Assembly: GCA_009920815.1 (NCBI GenBank)
Contig: RFZH01000067.1
Span: 1 to 10,102 of the forward strand
DNA: 10,102 nucleotides
Source: Paracoccaceae bacterium
GTDB taxonomy: Bacteria > Pseudomonadota > Alphaproteobacteria > Rhodobacterales > Rhodobacteraceae
Reading direction: 5' to 3'
Positions 1 to 5,426 of the stretch are shown in pieces. The translations under genes and the position numbers were made by a program. The notes under the pieces are model-generated. The model had not been told where the DNA came from. It saw only the letters and a list, made by a program, of their open reading frames with translations, and made no database searches. Numbering within the stretch: the first letter of the stretch is position 1; every line of letters starts with the position of its first letter.

Positions 1-82
1 GGCAAGGTTTGGTTTCAGGAGTGGAGTATAACTAAATTATAAATAAAAACTGAATTAAGCTAATGGGTTGTTACTTTTAGGC

Positions 83-274
83 TTAGTCAACTTCAAATTC
101 ATACCAATTTCCATCTTCGTCGTAACCCTCTATCTCGCCCTTTCGCACAAACTCACCTTCAAAATAAACTTCGCGTCCATCTTCAAGATAAATGTAGCCA
201 TCGACATCACCGTTGCCATCAGTATCGATATTGCCGTACGCATACCTTGACCACCGTATCCCGAAATGTCGTAG
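83..274 (-). pseudogene. C-terminal remnant of an acidic protein, no start codon
   Basis: On the minus strand this frame is open from just after a stop at 275-277 to a TAA at 83-85, and it has no ATG or GTG start. It reads as a credible protein C-terminus, rich in D, E, G and Y, with DTDGNGDVDG near its beginning and DEDGNWYEFEVD at the very end. The first motif resembles a calcium-binding DxDxNGxxD loop, but the usual Glu at position 12 is absent. The frame upstream (about 250-300), which continues the integrase frame, has a similar flavour (RSSKDYNYDISGYGG). The simplest reading is that both belong to one former gene, split by a one-base frameshift somewhere in 244-274. I do not recognise the family. 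It is fused to the truncated integrase and is probably non-functional. Confidence 0.45.
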
Positions 275-309
275 TTATAGTCTTTACTACTGCGGTAAAT
301 CCCTCCACC

Positions 310-1196
310 AATTGAAGGAGGAAGAGGTATTACAAAAGAATTTTTATTCTTAGTCTCATCGGCTGACAATCTTATTTCTTTTTCATTTAAAAAAATGTTA
401 ACGCCTGTTAATTCAGATGCTTCCCCCGCTCGCAACGGCATTATCATTAAAAAGCGAACGAATTTAAGGTAATCTGCTCTAATTTCAACTTTTGGGAACC
501 AAATAGACCTTAATTCTTCGACCGAATAGAAAACTGTACGTGCAGCAGCAGGCTTTGGTTTTTGTTCAGGCAACAACTTTTTTGCAGGATTTGATTGGAT
601 TGCATTCTTTAACACCAAGTAATCAATAAACCGACTAAACGCACCAAAACGTTGACGCCCTGTTGCAGGCTTTTCACGATGAATTTTGGCAATTTTTATT
701 AAATCAAAAACGCTCAATTCAGACGCTGATGAAGCTAACATACCTAGTTCATTTAACGTCATTTTTACGTTTACATATTCCGTAACTTTGTACTTTGTAT
801 GTGTACCAAGTATTTCACTTCGGTATTCTTCCAGCCATATTTGAAGGGGTCTTTCGCGATATTCTGCCTCCCTACTCATCCTCTTTTCATTTTCTATTCA
901 TTTTAAAGGATCAGCACCATTTCACACCTCAGCTTTAATTTCTTCGGCCTTCATTCGTGCAGCATTTGGACTAAGGCTTAATAAGTCGCCGATCTTTAGT
1001 GTTCGTTGAGGATGGCGCTGCCCTTCATAATTTAATCCGCGGCGTCTAAAATTTACATTCCAGCTAGCGGAGGCATTGTTTATTGCTAAGCGCAAACCAG
1101 TAATATCTACGAGGGTTACTTTTTTTTCAATTTGCGCTGTAGTTTTATCGCTTTATCAATTTCACGACGGTCTATGTGACATTTTATAATAGACAT
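310..1196 (-). pseudogene. Tyrosine recombinase (phage-type integrase) pseudogene
   Basis: This is a decayed site-specific integrase. A candidate start (ATG at 1194-1196, preceded by AGAGGTGAA) begins MSIIKCHIDRREIDKA. This frame stops at 1116-1118, right after an A8 run (T8 at 1120-1127 on the plus strand). A one-base shift there restores a frame reading VTLVDITGLRLAINNASASW, then RRRG, TLKIGDLLSLSPNAARMKAE and GADPL, which looks like the N-terminal arm-binding domain of integrases with a DUF4102-like pattern. Two in-frame TGA codons follow (922-924 and 898-900). From the Met at 877-879 the frame is open for 249 codons: core-binding region, then MPLRAGEASEL carrying the first catalytic Arg (residue 150 of that segment), then the beta-hairpin Lys region near DETKNKN. 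After IPLPPS the integrase similarity ends near 310. The HxxR box and the nucleophilic Tyr are missing, so the product cannot be catalytically active. Confidence 0.75.
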
Positions 1197-1207
1197 TTCA
1201 CCTCTTT

Positions 1208-1230
1208 TCAGCCAGACAATCAGCCAGACA
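1208..1230. repeat. Two tandem copies of an 11-bp unit, period 12
   Basis: TCAGCCAGACA occurs at 1208-1218 and again at 1220-1230, separated by one A. It sits immediately upstream of the ribosome binding site of the integrase pseudogene, in its leader. Short tandem repeats at this position are often recombinase arm-type sites or autoregulatory operators; that role is inference. Confidence 0.6.
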
Positions 1231-1306
1231 TTTTGTCGGAACTTACAGAAGTTTAGCGTAAAATAGCGTTAATTAAAATACTATCACATTGATAAAACGC
1301 ATTTTT

Positions 1307-1381
1307 ATTGAATTAGCTCAGCGGTAGAGCAGTAGTCTGTTAATCAATTGGTCGAAGGTTCGATCCCTACCGCCGGAGCCA
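1307..1381 (+). tRNA. Degenerate tRNA-Asn(GTT), probable pseudogene
   Basis: The body of a tRNA-Asn is clear: T8-A9, D stem GCTC/GAGC (1316-1319 and 1327-1330), anticodon loop CTGTTAA (1337-1343) with anticodon GTT at 1339-1341, T loop TTCGATC (1359-1365), and an encoded CCA at 1379-1381. The structure is damaged. The 3' acceptor strand CGCCGGA (1371-1377) faces ATTGAAT (1307-1313), which gives only one Watson-Crick pair and two G-T pairs of seven. The anticodon stem (GTAGT/TCAAT) has two mismatches, and the T stem (GAAGG/CCTAC) has an A-A mismatch. A working gene should start with about TCCGGCG. I read this as a tRNA-Asn whose 5' end was replaced and whose stems then drifted. It lies just upstream of the 5' end of a broken integrase gene. 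A scanner may still call it tRNA-Asn; function is doubtful. Confidence 0.7.
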
Positions 1382-1383
1382 TT

Positions 1384-1416
1384 AAAAAGGGTCTCGTTCA
1401 TTCGGGACCTTTTTTT
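1384..1416 (+). terminator. Rho-independent terminator after tRNA-Asn
   Basis: AAAAAGG, a bulged G, then TCTCG pairs with CGGGACC followed by a seven-T run (1410-1416); the loop is TTCATT. It begins three bases after the CCA end, the usual arrangement for a tRNA gene, so the 3' side of the tRNA locus appears native even though its 5' side is damaged. Confidence 0.75.
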
Positions 1417-1514
1417 ATTTGATAATCTATTACAAATCCCCATTTTTTGGTTTTCCTGATAGGCACATTACCATATGCAAGGTATACCTGTTTTCATTAG
1501 CCAGAGGATACGCG

Positions 1515-1721
1515 ATGCGCCGATTTGTTTTTTCTTTGTTTATCCTTCTTGGTTGCGCTGCATGTTCGTCGGTTGTTGAACACCCCCGCCCCTTTCCAGA
1601 CCAGAAAGATCCGTTCAGCATGTTTTCCAAAGGTATTTATTACGTGCTTGAGGCAACAGTTGGATCCGCTGAACGTGGCAGCAATGCTGTAATCAACACT
1701 GTCCGTGGATCAAGTGAATGA
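1515..1721 (+). CDS. Small putative lipoprotein
   Basis: This encodes a 68-residue protein of unknown function. The start at 1515 is chosen because AGAGGA at 1503-1508 lies six bases upstream and because it places a bacterial signal sequence at the N-terminus: MRRFVF, a hydrophobic stretch SLFILL, then GC. LLGC (Cys14) fits a lipobox, so the mature product is probably a lipid-anchored envelope protein; Cys17 is a less likely alternative. An upstream in-frame ATG at 1419 would add 32 residues and bury the signal peptide, so it is disfavoured. The mature part is short, with a Pro-rich segment (EHPRPFPDQ) and a possible amphipathic helix near the end. The stop codon overlaps the next gene start (ATGA, 1718-1721), so the two genes are probably translated together. 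Confidence 0.7.
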   Translation: MRRFVFSLFILLGCAACSSVVEHPRPFPDQKDPFSMFSKGIYYVLEATVGSAERGSNAVINTVRGSSE

Positions 1722-1978
1722 AAATATTGATCGGCTTTGTTATTTTAACCACGCTCGCAACGCCAAGCTTTAGCACCACAAAGCAAATGCCCGTTGAGCA
1801 GTGCCAAGAAATTTATGATGGCATTCAATTCCTGCTGACGATGGCAGACGAACGTTGGGACGATTTGCGCGCCAACGGCGGTGACAAACAGGCAGCGGGT
1901 GAATTGACCTGGGCCATGAACCTTGTCGGTAACTATACTGCCGTTTTTGAAAGCTTTTGCAAAGACGTGAAAGAATAA
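1718..1978 (+). CDS. Small exported protein with two cysteines, unknown function
   Basis: This 86-residue product begins MKILIGFVILTTLATPSFS, a typical Sec signal peptide with predicted cleavage near residue 19. The mature chain is mainly helical in appearance and contains one Cys near its start (EQCQEIYDG) and one near its end (ESFCKDVKE), spaced so that a disulfide could tie the two ends of a helical hairpin in the periplasm. It overlaps the preceding lipoprotein gene by four bases (ATGA), which is strong evidence for an operon and translational coupling. I do not recognise a family. Periplasmic location is inferred from the signal peptide; any partnership with the lipoprotein is inferred only from the overlap. 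Confidence 0.7.
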   Translation: MKILIGFVILTTLATPSFSTTKQMPVEQCQEIYDGIQFLLTMADERWDDLRANGGDKQAAGELTWAMNLVGNYTAVFESFCKDVKE

Positions 1979-2048
1979 CAGATCTTTCGATTTAGTGACA
2001 TCAGCTTGCACCGTCAGATCAAGGCGTGAATCAGCCGCCTTACTTAAA

Positions 2049-2067
2049 CTCGTGTATCGAGATTTTT
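2049..2067 (+). terminator. Weak terminator-like hairpin after the small secreted-protein operon
   Basis: CTCG pairs with CGAG around a TGTAT loop and is followed by A and five T. The stem is only four base pairs, so this is a weak candidate, but it is the best terminator-like element downstream of the gene ending at 1978. Confidence 0.3.
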
Positions 2068-2211
2068 ATCAGCCACCCCCCCTAAAAATCAAAAAACAGA
2101 TTCGTTTTTAGATCACGGCCTGCACAGATTAAACAGCACAAAAACCATTCACCCAAACCAAAGTGTAGTCAGATTATCACCCAATTGATATTCCATTCTG
2201 ACCCAATTCAT

Positions 2212-2225
2212 TGATAACGCTAACA
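2212..2225. promoter_or_regulatory. LacI-family-like operator upstream of frcB
   Basis: TGATAACGCTAACA is a 14-bp imperfect palindrome with a central CG and five of seven symmetric pairs. It matches the general shape of LacI/GalR-family operators (TGNNANCGNTNNCA). It abuts the candidate -35 box of the sugar transporter operon. Sugar ABC operons of this type are often controlled by LacI-family regulators, but no regulator gene lies in the window. Confidence 0.45.
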
Positions 2226-2226
2226 T

Positions 2227-2255
2227 TTTATAGACCTCTGTAATCATGTGATAAT
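2227..2255 (+). promoter_or_regulatory. Candidate promoter for frcBCA
   Basis: TTTATA (2227-2232) as the -35 element, a 17-bp spacer and GATAAT (2250-2255) as the -10 element, preceded by TG at 2247-2248 (extended -10). The inferred transcription start near 2262 falls on the palindrome at 2262-2279. A competing perfect -35 TTGACA exists at 2339-2344 but lacks a convincing -10. Confidence 0.35.
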
Positions 2256-2261
2256 TTCTAA

Positions 2262-2279
2262 AGCAATTTGAAAATTGCT
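2262..2279. promoter_or_regulatory. Perfect 8+2+8 palindrome at the presumed transcription start
   Basis: AGCAATTT, GA, AAATTGCT: both arms are exact reverse complements with a two-base centre. The two-base gap is too tight for an RNA loop without opening the inner pairs, so a dimeric DNA-binding site is the more natural reading. Its place just after the candidate -10 would suit a repressor. Confidence 0.4.
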
Positions 2280-2311
2280 ATAAACTATTGGGAATCAAGA
2301 GGGCATTGAAA

Positions 2312-2340
2312 AATAAATAAATCAATTTCATTTATTTATT
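2312..2340. repeat. 11-bp AT-only inverted repeat with 7-base loop
   Basis: AATAAATAAAT (2312-2322) and ATTTATTTATT (2330-2340) are exact reverse complements around CAATTTC. It lies in the likely 5' untranslated region of frcB. It could form an RNA hairpin, or be a binding site, or simply be AT-rich DNA. The right arm runs into TTGACA (2339-2344). Confidence 0.5.
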
Positions 2341-2414
2341 GACAAACCATTGAGAGAACGACACTCTTACATCATTCATCGCGGGAAACCGCACAATCAC
2401 CTTGGGAGGAAATC

Positions 2415-3437
2415 ATGAAAAAGCTACTGACTGGCGCAGCTGTCGCCGCAATTATGTCCGTAGGTACGACTGCATTCGCGGGCGGCCACGGCATTTCTGC
2501 TTGCTTGATCACAAAAACAGACACAAACCCATTCTTCGTAAAAATGCGCGAAGGCGCGTTGGCAAAAGCAGAAGAATTGGGCGTTAACCTATCCACATAT
2601 GCGGGTAAGGTCGACGGCGACCACGAAACACAGGTTGCAGCGATTGAAACATGTATCGCAGATGGCGCAAAAGGTATTTTGATTGCAGCATCTGACACAT
2701 CATCCATCGTACCAGCTGTACAACAGGCACGCGATGCAGGCCTAGTTGTTATCGCATTGGACACACCACTTAGCCCAATCGATGCAGCCGACATGACATT
2801 CGCAACCGACAACTTCCTAGCCGGTGAATTGATCGGCAAATGGGCGGCGGCTGCGCTTGGTGCAGATGCTGCAAATGCAAAAATCGCGATGTTGGATTTG
2901 GCCGTTTCTCAGCCAACCGTCGGCGTTCTGCGTGACCAAGGCTTCCTGCAAGGTTTTGGCATTGAACTGGGCGATCCAAACCGTTGGGGCGATGAAACAG
3001 ATAGCCGCATCGTTGGTAACGACGTAACCGCAGGCAACGAAGAAGGCGGCCGCAAGGCGATGGAAAACCTTCTTGCCAAAGATCCTATGATCAACGTTGT
3101 TTACACAATCAACGAACCAGCGGCAGCCGGCGCATACGAAGCGTTGAAAGCAATTGGTCGTGAAAACGATGTATTGATCGTTTCTGTTGACGGCGGTTGC
3201 CCAGGTGTCGCCAACGTAAAAGACGGCGTTATCGGTGCAACATCACAACAATACCCATTGTTGATGGCGTCTAAAGGCATCGAAGCGATCGTTGAATGGG
3301 CGAAAAACGGTACGAAACCCGCGCCAACAGCTGGCAAAGATTTCTTTGACACAGGCGTTGCATTGGTGACTGATAAACCAGCACCAGGCGTTGACAGCAT
3401 TGACACAGCCAAAGGCACTGAGCTTTGCTGGGGCTAA
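2415..3437 (+). CDS. frcB: FrcB-type sugar ABC transporter substrate-binding protein
   Basis: This 340-residue periplasmic binding protein captures the sugar and delivers it to the FrcC/FrcA membrane complex. Residues 1-22 form a Sec signal peptide (MKKLLTGAAV to AFA, cleavage before GGHG). The mature chain is a Peripla_BP_4 / ribose-binding-type fold: first strand and sugar-contact loop ISACLITKTDTNPFF (28-41), the ILIAASDTSS segment (88-97), VIALDTP (112-118) and VSVDGG (257-261). It ends TELCWG, as I recall for FrcB proteins of rhizobia and rhodobacters. The start is set by GGGAGG at 2404-2409, five bases upstream. It is first in frcBCA, and an intercistronic hairpin after it suggests higher expression than the permease. 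The rhizobial homologue transports fructose, with ribose and mannose as competing ligands; the exact substrate here is inferred from homology. Confidence 0.88.
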   Translation: MKKLLTGAAVAAIMSVGTTAFAGGHGISACLITKTDTNPFFVKMREGALAKAEELGVNLSTYAGKVDGDHETQVAAIETCIADGAKGILIAASDTSSIVPAVQQARDAGLVVIALDTPLSPIDAADMTFATDNFLAGELIGKWAAAALGADAANAKIAMLDLAVSQPTVGVLRDQGFLQGFGIELGDPNRWGDETDSRIVGNDVTAGNEEGGRKAMENLLAKDPMINVVYTINEPAAAGAYEALKAIGRENDVLIVSVDGGCPGVANVKDGVIGATSQQYPLLMASKGIEAIVEWAKNGTKPAPTAGKDFFDTGVALVTDKPAPGVDSIDTAKGTELCWG

Positions 3438-3460
3438 TACGCCGCTAACATAGAATCAAG

Positions 3461-3490
3461 AAAGGGCGAATTTTAGGTCGCCCTTTTTTT
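3461..3490 (+). terminator. Intercistronic terminator/attenuator between frcB and frcC
   Basis: AAAGGGCGA (3461-3469) pairs perfectly with TCGCCCTTT (3478-3486) around an eight-base loop, with the T run extending to 3490. It lies within the operon, so it probably allows partial read-through and stabilises frcB message, giving an excess of binding protein over membrane components. Confidence 0.8.
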
Positions 3491-3519
3491 CTGGAACGCG
3501 AACCTTAGGGAGACAGTAC

Positions 3520-4581
3520 ATGCCTCAGGACGATAATTACGAGGCGGTCGCGCAAAACGCCGCAACAGAGGTTGCATCGTTTGACGATGACTCACACGGA
3601 CTTTTGTCCAAATTCCATCACCTTCTACATACGACCCCCGCAATGGTGCCATTATTGGTGCTTGTCGGTGCGATTGCTGTGTTTGGTATGCTTTTGGGTC
3701 AAAAATTCTTTTCTCCCTTCGCGATGACACTGATCCTACAACAGGTTCAAATCGTCGGCATCATAGCCGCGGCGCAAAGCTTGGTTATTTTGACAGCCGG
3801 CATTGAATTATCCGTTGGCGCGATTGCAGTCATTTCCTCAATCGTGATGGGGACCTTTACATTCCGCTATGGCTTGCCAGTCGAGATTTCGATTGTGTGC
3901 GGCTTGGCGTTTGGCACCCTGATCGGCGGAATAAATGGCTGGTTGGTCGCGCACATGAAATTGCCCCCCTTCATCGTGACATTGGGCATGTGGCAAATCG
4001 TGCTTGCGGCGAACTTTCTTTACTCCAAAAACGAAACCATTCGCAGCCAAGACATTGAGGCCAACGCACCGCTGTTGCAAATGCTTGGTTGGAAATTCAA
4101 GGTGGGCGGCGCTGTCTTTACAATTGGCGTAATTTTTATGGTCGCCTTGGTTCTAATTCTTGCCTACGTCTTGCGACACACCGCGTGGGGACGACATGTT
4201 TATGCGGTCGGTGATGATCCCGAAGCGGCAGAGCTGTCAGGTGTAAACGTCAAGCGCACCCTAATTTCGGTTTACGCGGTATCTGGCTTGATTTGCGCCA
4301 TCGGTGGATGGGCGTTGATCGGCCGTATCGGATCGGTATCACCAACATCTGGTCAGCTTTTGAACATCGAAAGCATCACGGCTGTGGTGATTGGGGGTAT
4401 CTCTCTATTCGGCGGACGTGGCTCGATCCTTGGCACATTCTTTGGCGCATTGATTGTTGGTGTCTTCACGTTGGGCCTGCGCCTGCTTGGCGCGGATGCG
4501 CAATGGACATATTTGTTGATTGGCGCATTAATCATCGCGGCTGTGGCCGTTGACCAATGGATCAGAAAGGTAGCAGCATAA
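3520..4581 (+). CDS. frcC: FrcC-type sugar ABC transporter permease
   Basis: This 353-residue inner-membrane permease forms the sugar channel of the FrcBCA importer. After a hydrophilic acidic cytoplasmic N-terminus (about residues 1-40), hydrophobic segments recur through the chain, the first near 42-60 and the last near 331-345. The BPD_transp_2 family hallmark LTAGIELSVG lies at 91-100. The cytoplasmic coupling loop RHTAWGRHVYAVGDDPEAAE begins at 219, the place where this family contacts the ATPase. VIGGISLFGGRGS (290-302) is another conserved block. AGGGAG at 3507-3512 supports the start. The stop TAA shares its last base with the ATG of frcA (TAATG), so the two are translationally coupled. 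It belongs with the ribose/xylose/fructose permease group (RbsC, XylH, FrcC); its neighbours favour FrcC. Confidence 0.87.
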   Translation: MPQDDNYEAVAQNAATEVASFDDDSHGLLSKFHHLLHTTPAMVPLLVLVGAIAVFGMLLGQKFFSPFAMTLILQQVQIVGIIAAAQSLVILTAGIELSVGAIAVISSIVMGTFTFRYGLPVEISIVCGLAFGTLIGGINGWLVAHMKLPPFIVTLGMWQIVLAANFLYSKNETIRSQDIEANAPLLQMLGWKFKVGGAVFTIGVIFMVALVLILAYVLRHTAWGRHVYAVGDDPEAAELSGVNVKRTLISVYAVSGLICAIGGWALIGRIGSVSPTSGQLLNIESITAVVIGGISLFGGRGSILGTFFGALIVGVFTLGLRLLGADAQWTYLLIGALIIAAVAVDQWIRKVAA

Positions 4582-5339
4582 TGGAACCTATTCTTACAGC
4601 ACGCGGCCTGGTCAAACGCTATGGCAAAGTCACTGCGTTGGATCATTGTGATTTTGACTTGATGCCCGGTGAAATTCTGGCCGTTATTGGTGATAACGGT
4701 GCCGGTAAATCGTCTTTGATCAAAGCAATTTCAGGCGCGGTCATCCCAGACGCGGGAACAATCGAATTAGAAGGAAAGAAAATCCAATTCGAAAGCCCGA
4801 TTGAGGCCCGCGAGGCCGGCATTGAAACGGTGTATCAAACACTGGCCATGTCGCCGGCCCTGTCGATTGCCGACAATATGTTCATGGGCCGAGAATTGCG
4901 TAAACCCGGTTGGCGCGGGTCAATTCTGCGTCAATTGGACCGCAAAAAAATGGAAGACATCGCGCGACAAAAGCTGTCTGATCTTGGGCTTATGACCATC
5001 CAAAACATCAATCAGGCTGTTGAAACCCTGTCGGGTGGACAACGCCAAGGTGTTGCCGTGGCCCGTGCGGCGGCGTTTGGGTCAAAGGTGATTATTCTCG
5101 ATGAACCAACCGCAGCGCTCGGCGTTAAAGAAAGCCGTCGCGTTTTGGAATTGATCCGCGACGTGAAATCGCGCGGTATTCCAATCATCCTGATCAGCCA
5201 TAACATGCCACATGTGTTTGAGGTCGCAGATCGTATTCACGTACACCGTTTGGGGAAACGTTTATGTGTAATTGATCCAAAGGATTATTCAATGTCTGAC
5301 GCTGTGGCGCTCATGACCGGCGCAAAAGAGCCTGACTAA
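4581..5339 (+). CDS. frcA: FrcA-type sugar ABC transporter ATP-binding protein
   Basis: This 252-residue ATPase powers sugar import. It carries a single nucleotide-binding domain, unlike the tandem-domain RbsA/XylG proteins, which is characteristic of FrcA. Visible motifs are Walker A GDNGAGKSS (37-45), the Q-loop Gln86 (VYQ), signature LSGGQ (150-154), Walker B VIILDEP (170-176) and the switch His207 (LISHN). Segments such as TARGLVKRYG and LMTIQNINQAVETLSGGQ match FrcA proteins as I know them. I start at the ATG at 4581, which overlaps the frcC stop and has AGAAAGG upstream (4564-4570); an in-frame ATG at 4557 would lie inside frcC and only add MDQKGSSI. The C-terminus MTGAKEPD is typical. 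A strong terminator follows. Confidence 0.88.
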   Translation: MEPILTARGLVKRYGKVTALDHCDFDLMPGEILAVIGDNGAGKSSLIKAISGAVIPDAGTIELEGKKIQFESPIEAREAGIETVYQTLAMSPALSIADNMFMGRELRKPGWRGSILRQLDRKKMEDIARQKLSDLGLMTIQNINQAVETLSGGQRQGVAVARAAAFGSKVIILDEPTAALGVKESRRVLELIRDVKSRGIPIILISHNMPHVFEVADRIHVHRLGKRLCVIDPKDYSMSDAVALMTGAKEPD

Positions 5340-5346
5340 CAAAACC

Positions 5347-5375
5347 AAAACCCGCCAAATTGGCGGGTTTTTTTT
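5347..5375. terminator. Strong terminator between convergent frcA and xylB
   Basis: AAAACCCGCC pairs with GGCGGGTTTT around a five-base AT loop and is followed on the plus strand by T8 (5368-5375). On the minus strand the same stem is followed by TTTTGGTTTTG, so it can also stop xylB transcription, making it bidirectional but stronger on the plus strand. Confidence 0.85.
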
Positions 5376-5426
5376 GACTGGTCGACGTAAAGCAACATAT
5401 ACACTGCGCCAGGACGCAGACCAAAT

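Larger units (their letters stand above)
1979..2414. other. 436-bp intergenic region upstream of frcB
   Basis: There is no credible gene here on either strand. The left part (1979-2110) holds small hairpins: AAGGCG/CGCCTT at 2021-2041 and CTCG/CGAG followed by T5 at 2049-2067. The right part (2170-2414) carries the control elements of the sugar transporter operon: ACCCAATT direct repeats 22 bp apart (2179-2186 and 2201-2208), a LacI-like operator, a candidate promoter, a perfect palindrome, a long AT inverted repeat, a GCGG-GAAA-CCGC hairpin (2381-2392) and the frcB ribosome binding site GGGAGG (2404-2409). Confidence 0.7.

Noticed and set aside
68..250. 60-codon plus-strand open frame rich in I, V and F
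   Set aside because: It is antisense to the acidic gene remnant, whose composition looks far more protein-like, and it has no ribosome binding site.
1208..1230. Start of a CRISPR array
   Set aside because: There are only two 11-bp units with a one-base gap, no spacers and no cas genes.
1480..1489. AGGTATACCT perfect 10-bp palindrome upstream of the lipoprotein gene
   Set aside because: The symmetry does not extend into the flanks, no matching -35 was found, and a 10-bp palindrome is expected by chance in a window this size.
1419..1514. Upstream ATG extending the lipoprotein by 32 residues
   Set aside because: It would place the signal peptide and lipobox internally, while the ATG at 1515 has a properly spaced AGAGGA.
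2339..2367. Consensus -35 TTGACA as the main frcB promoter
   Set aside because: No acceptable -10 lies 16-18 bp downstream (CACTCT at 17 bp), so it is only an alternative.
2372..2839. 155-codon minus-strand open frame
   Set aside because: It is antisense to the well-supported frcB coding sequence, with no recognisable domain or ribosome binding site.
4557..4580. Earlier in-frame ATG for frcA
   Set aside because: It lies inside frcC and adds a non-conserved MDQKGSSI; the ATG at 4581 couples to the frcC stop and has a suitable ribosome binding site.
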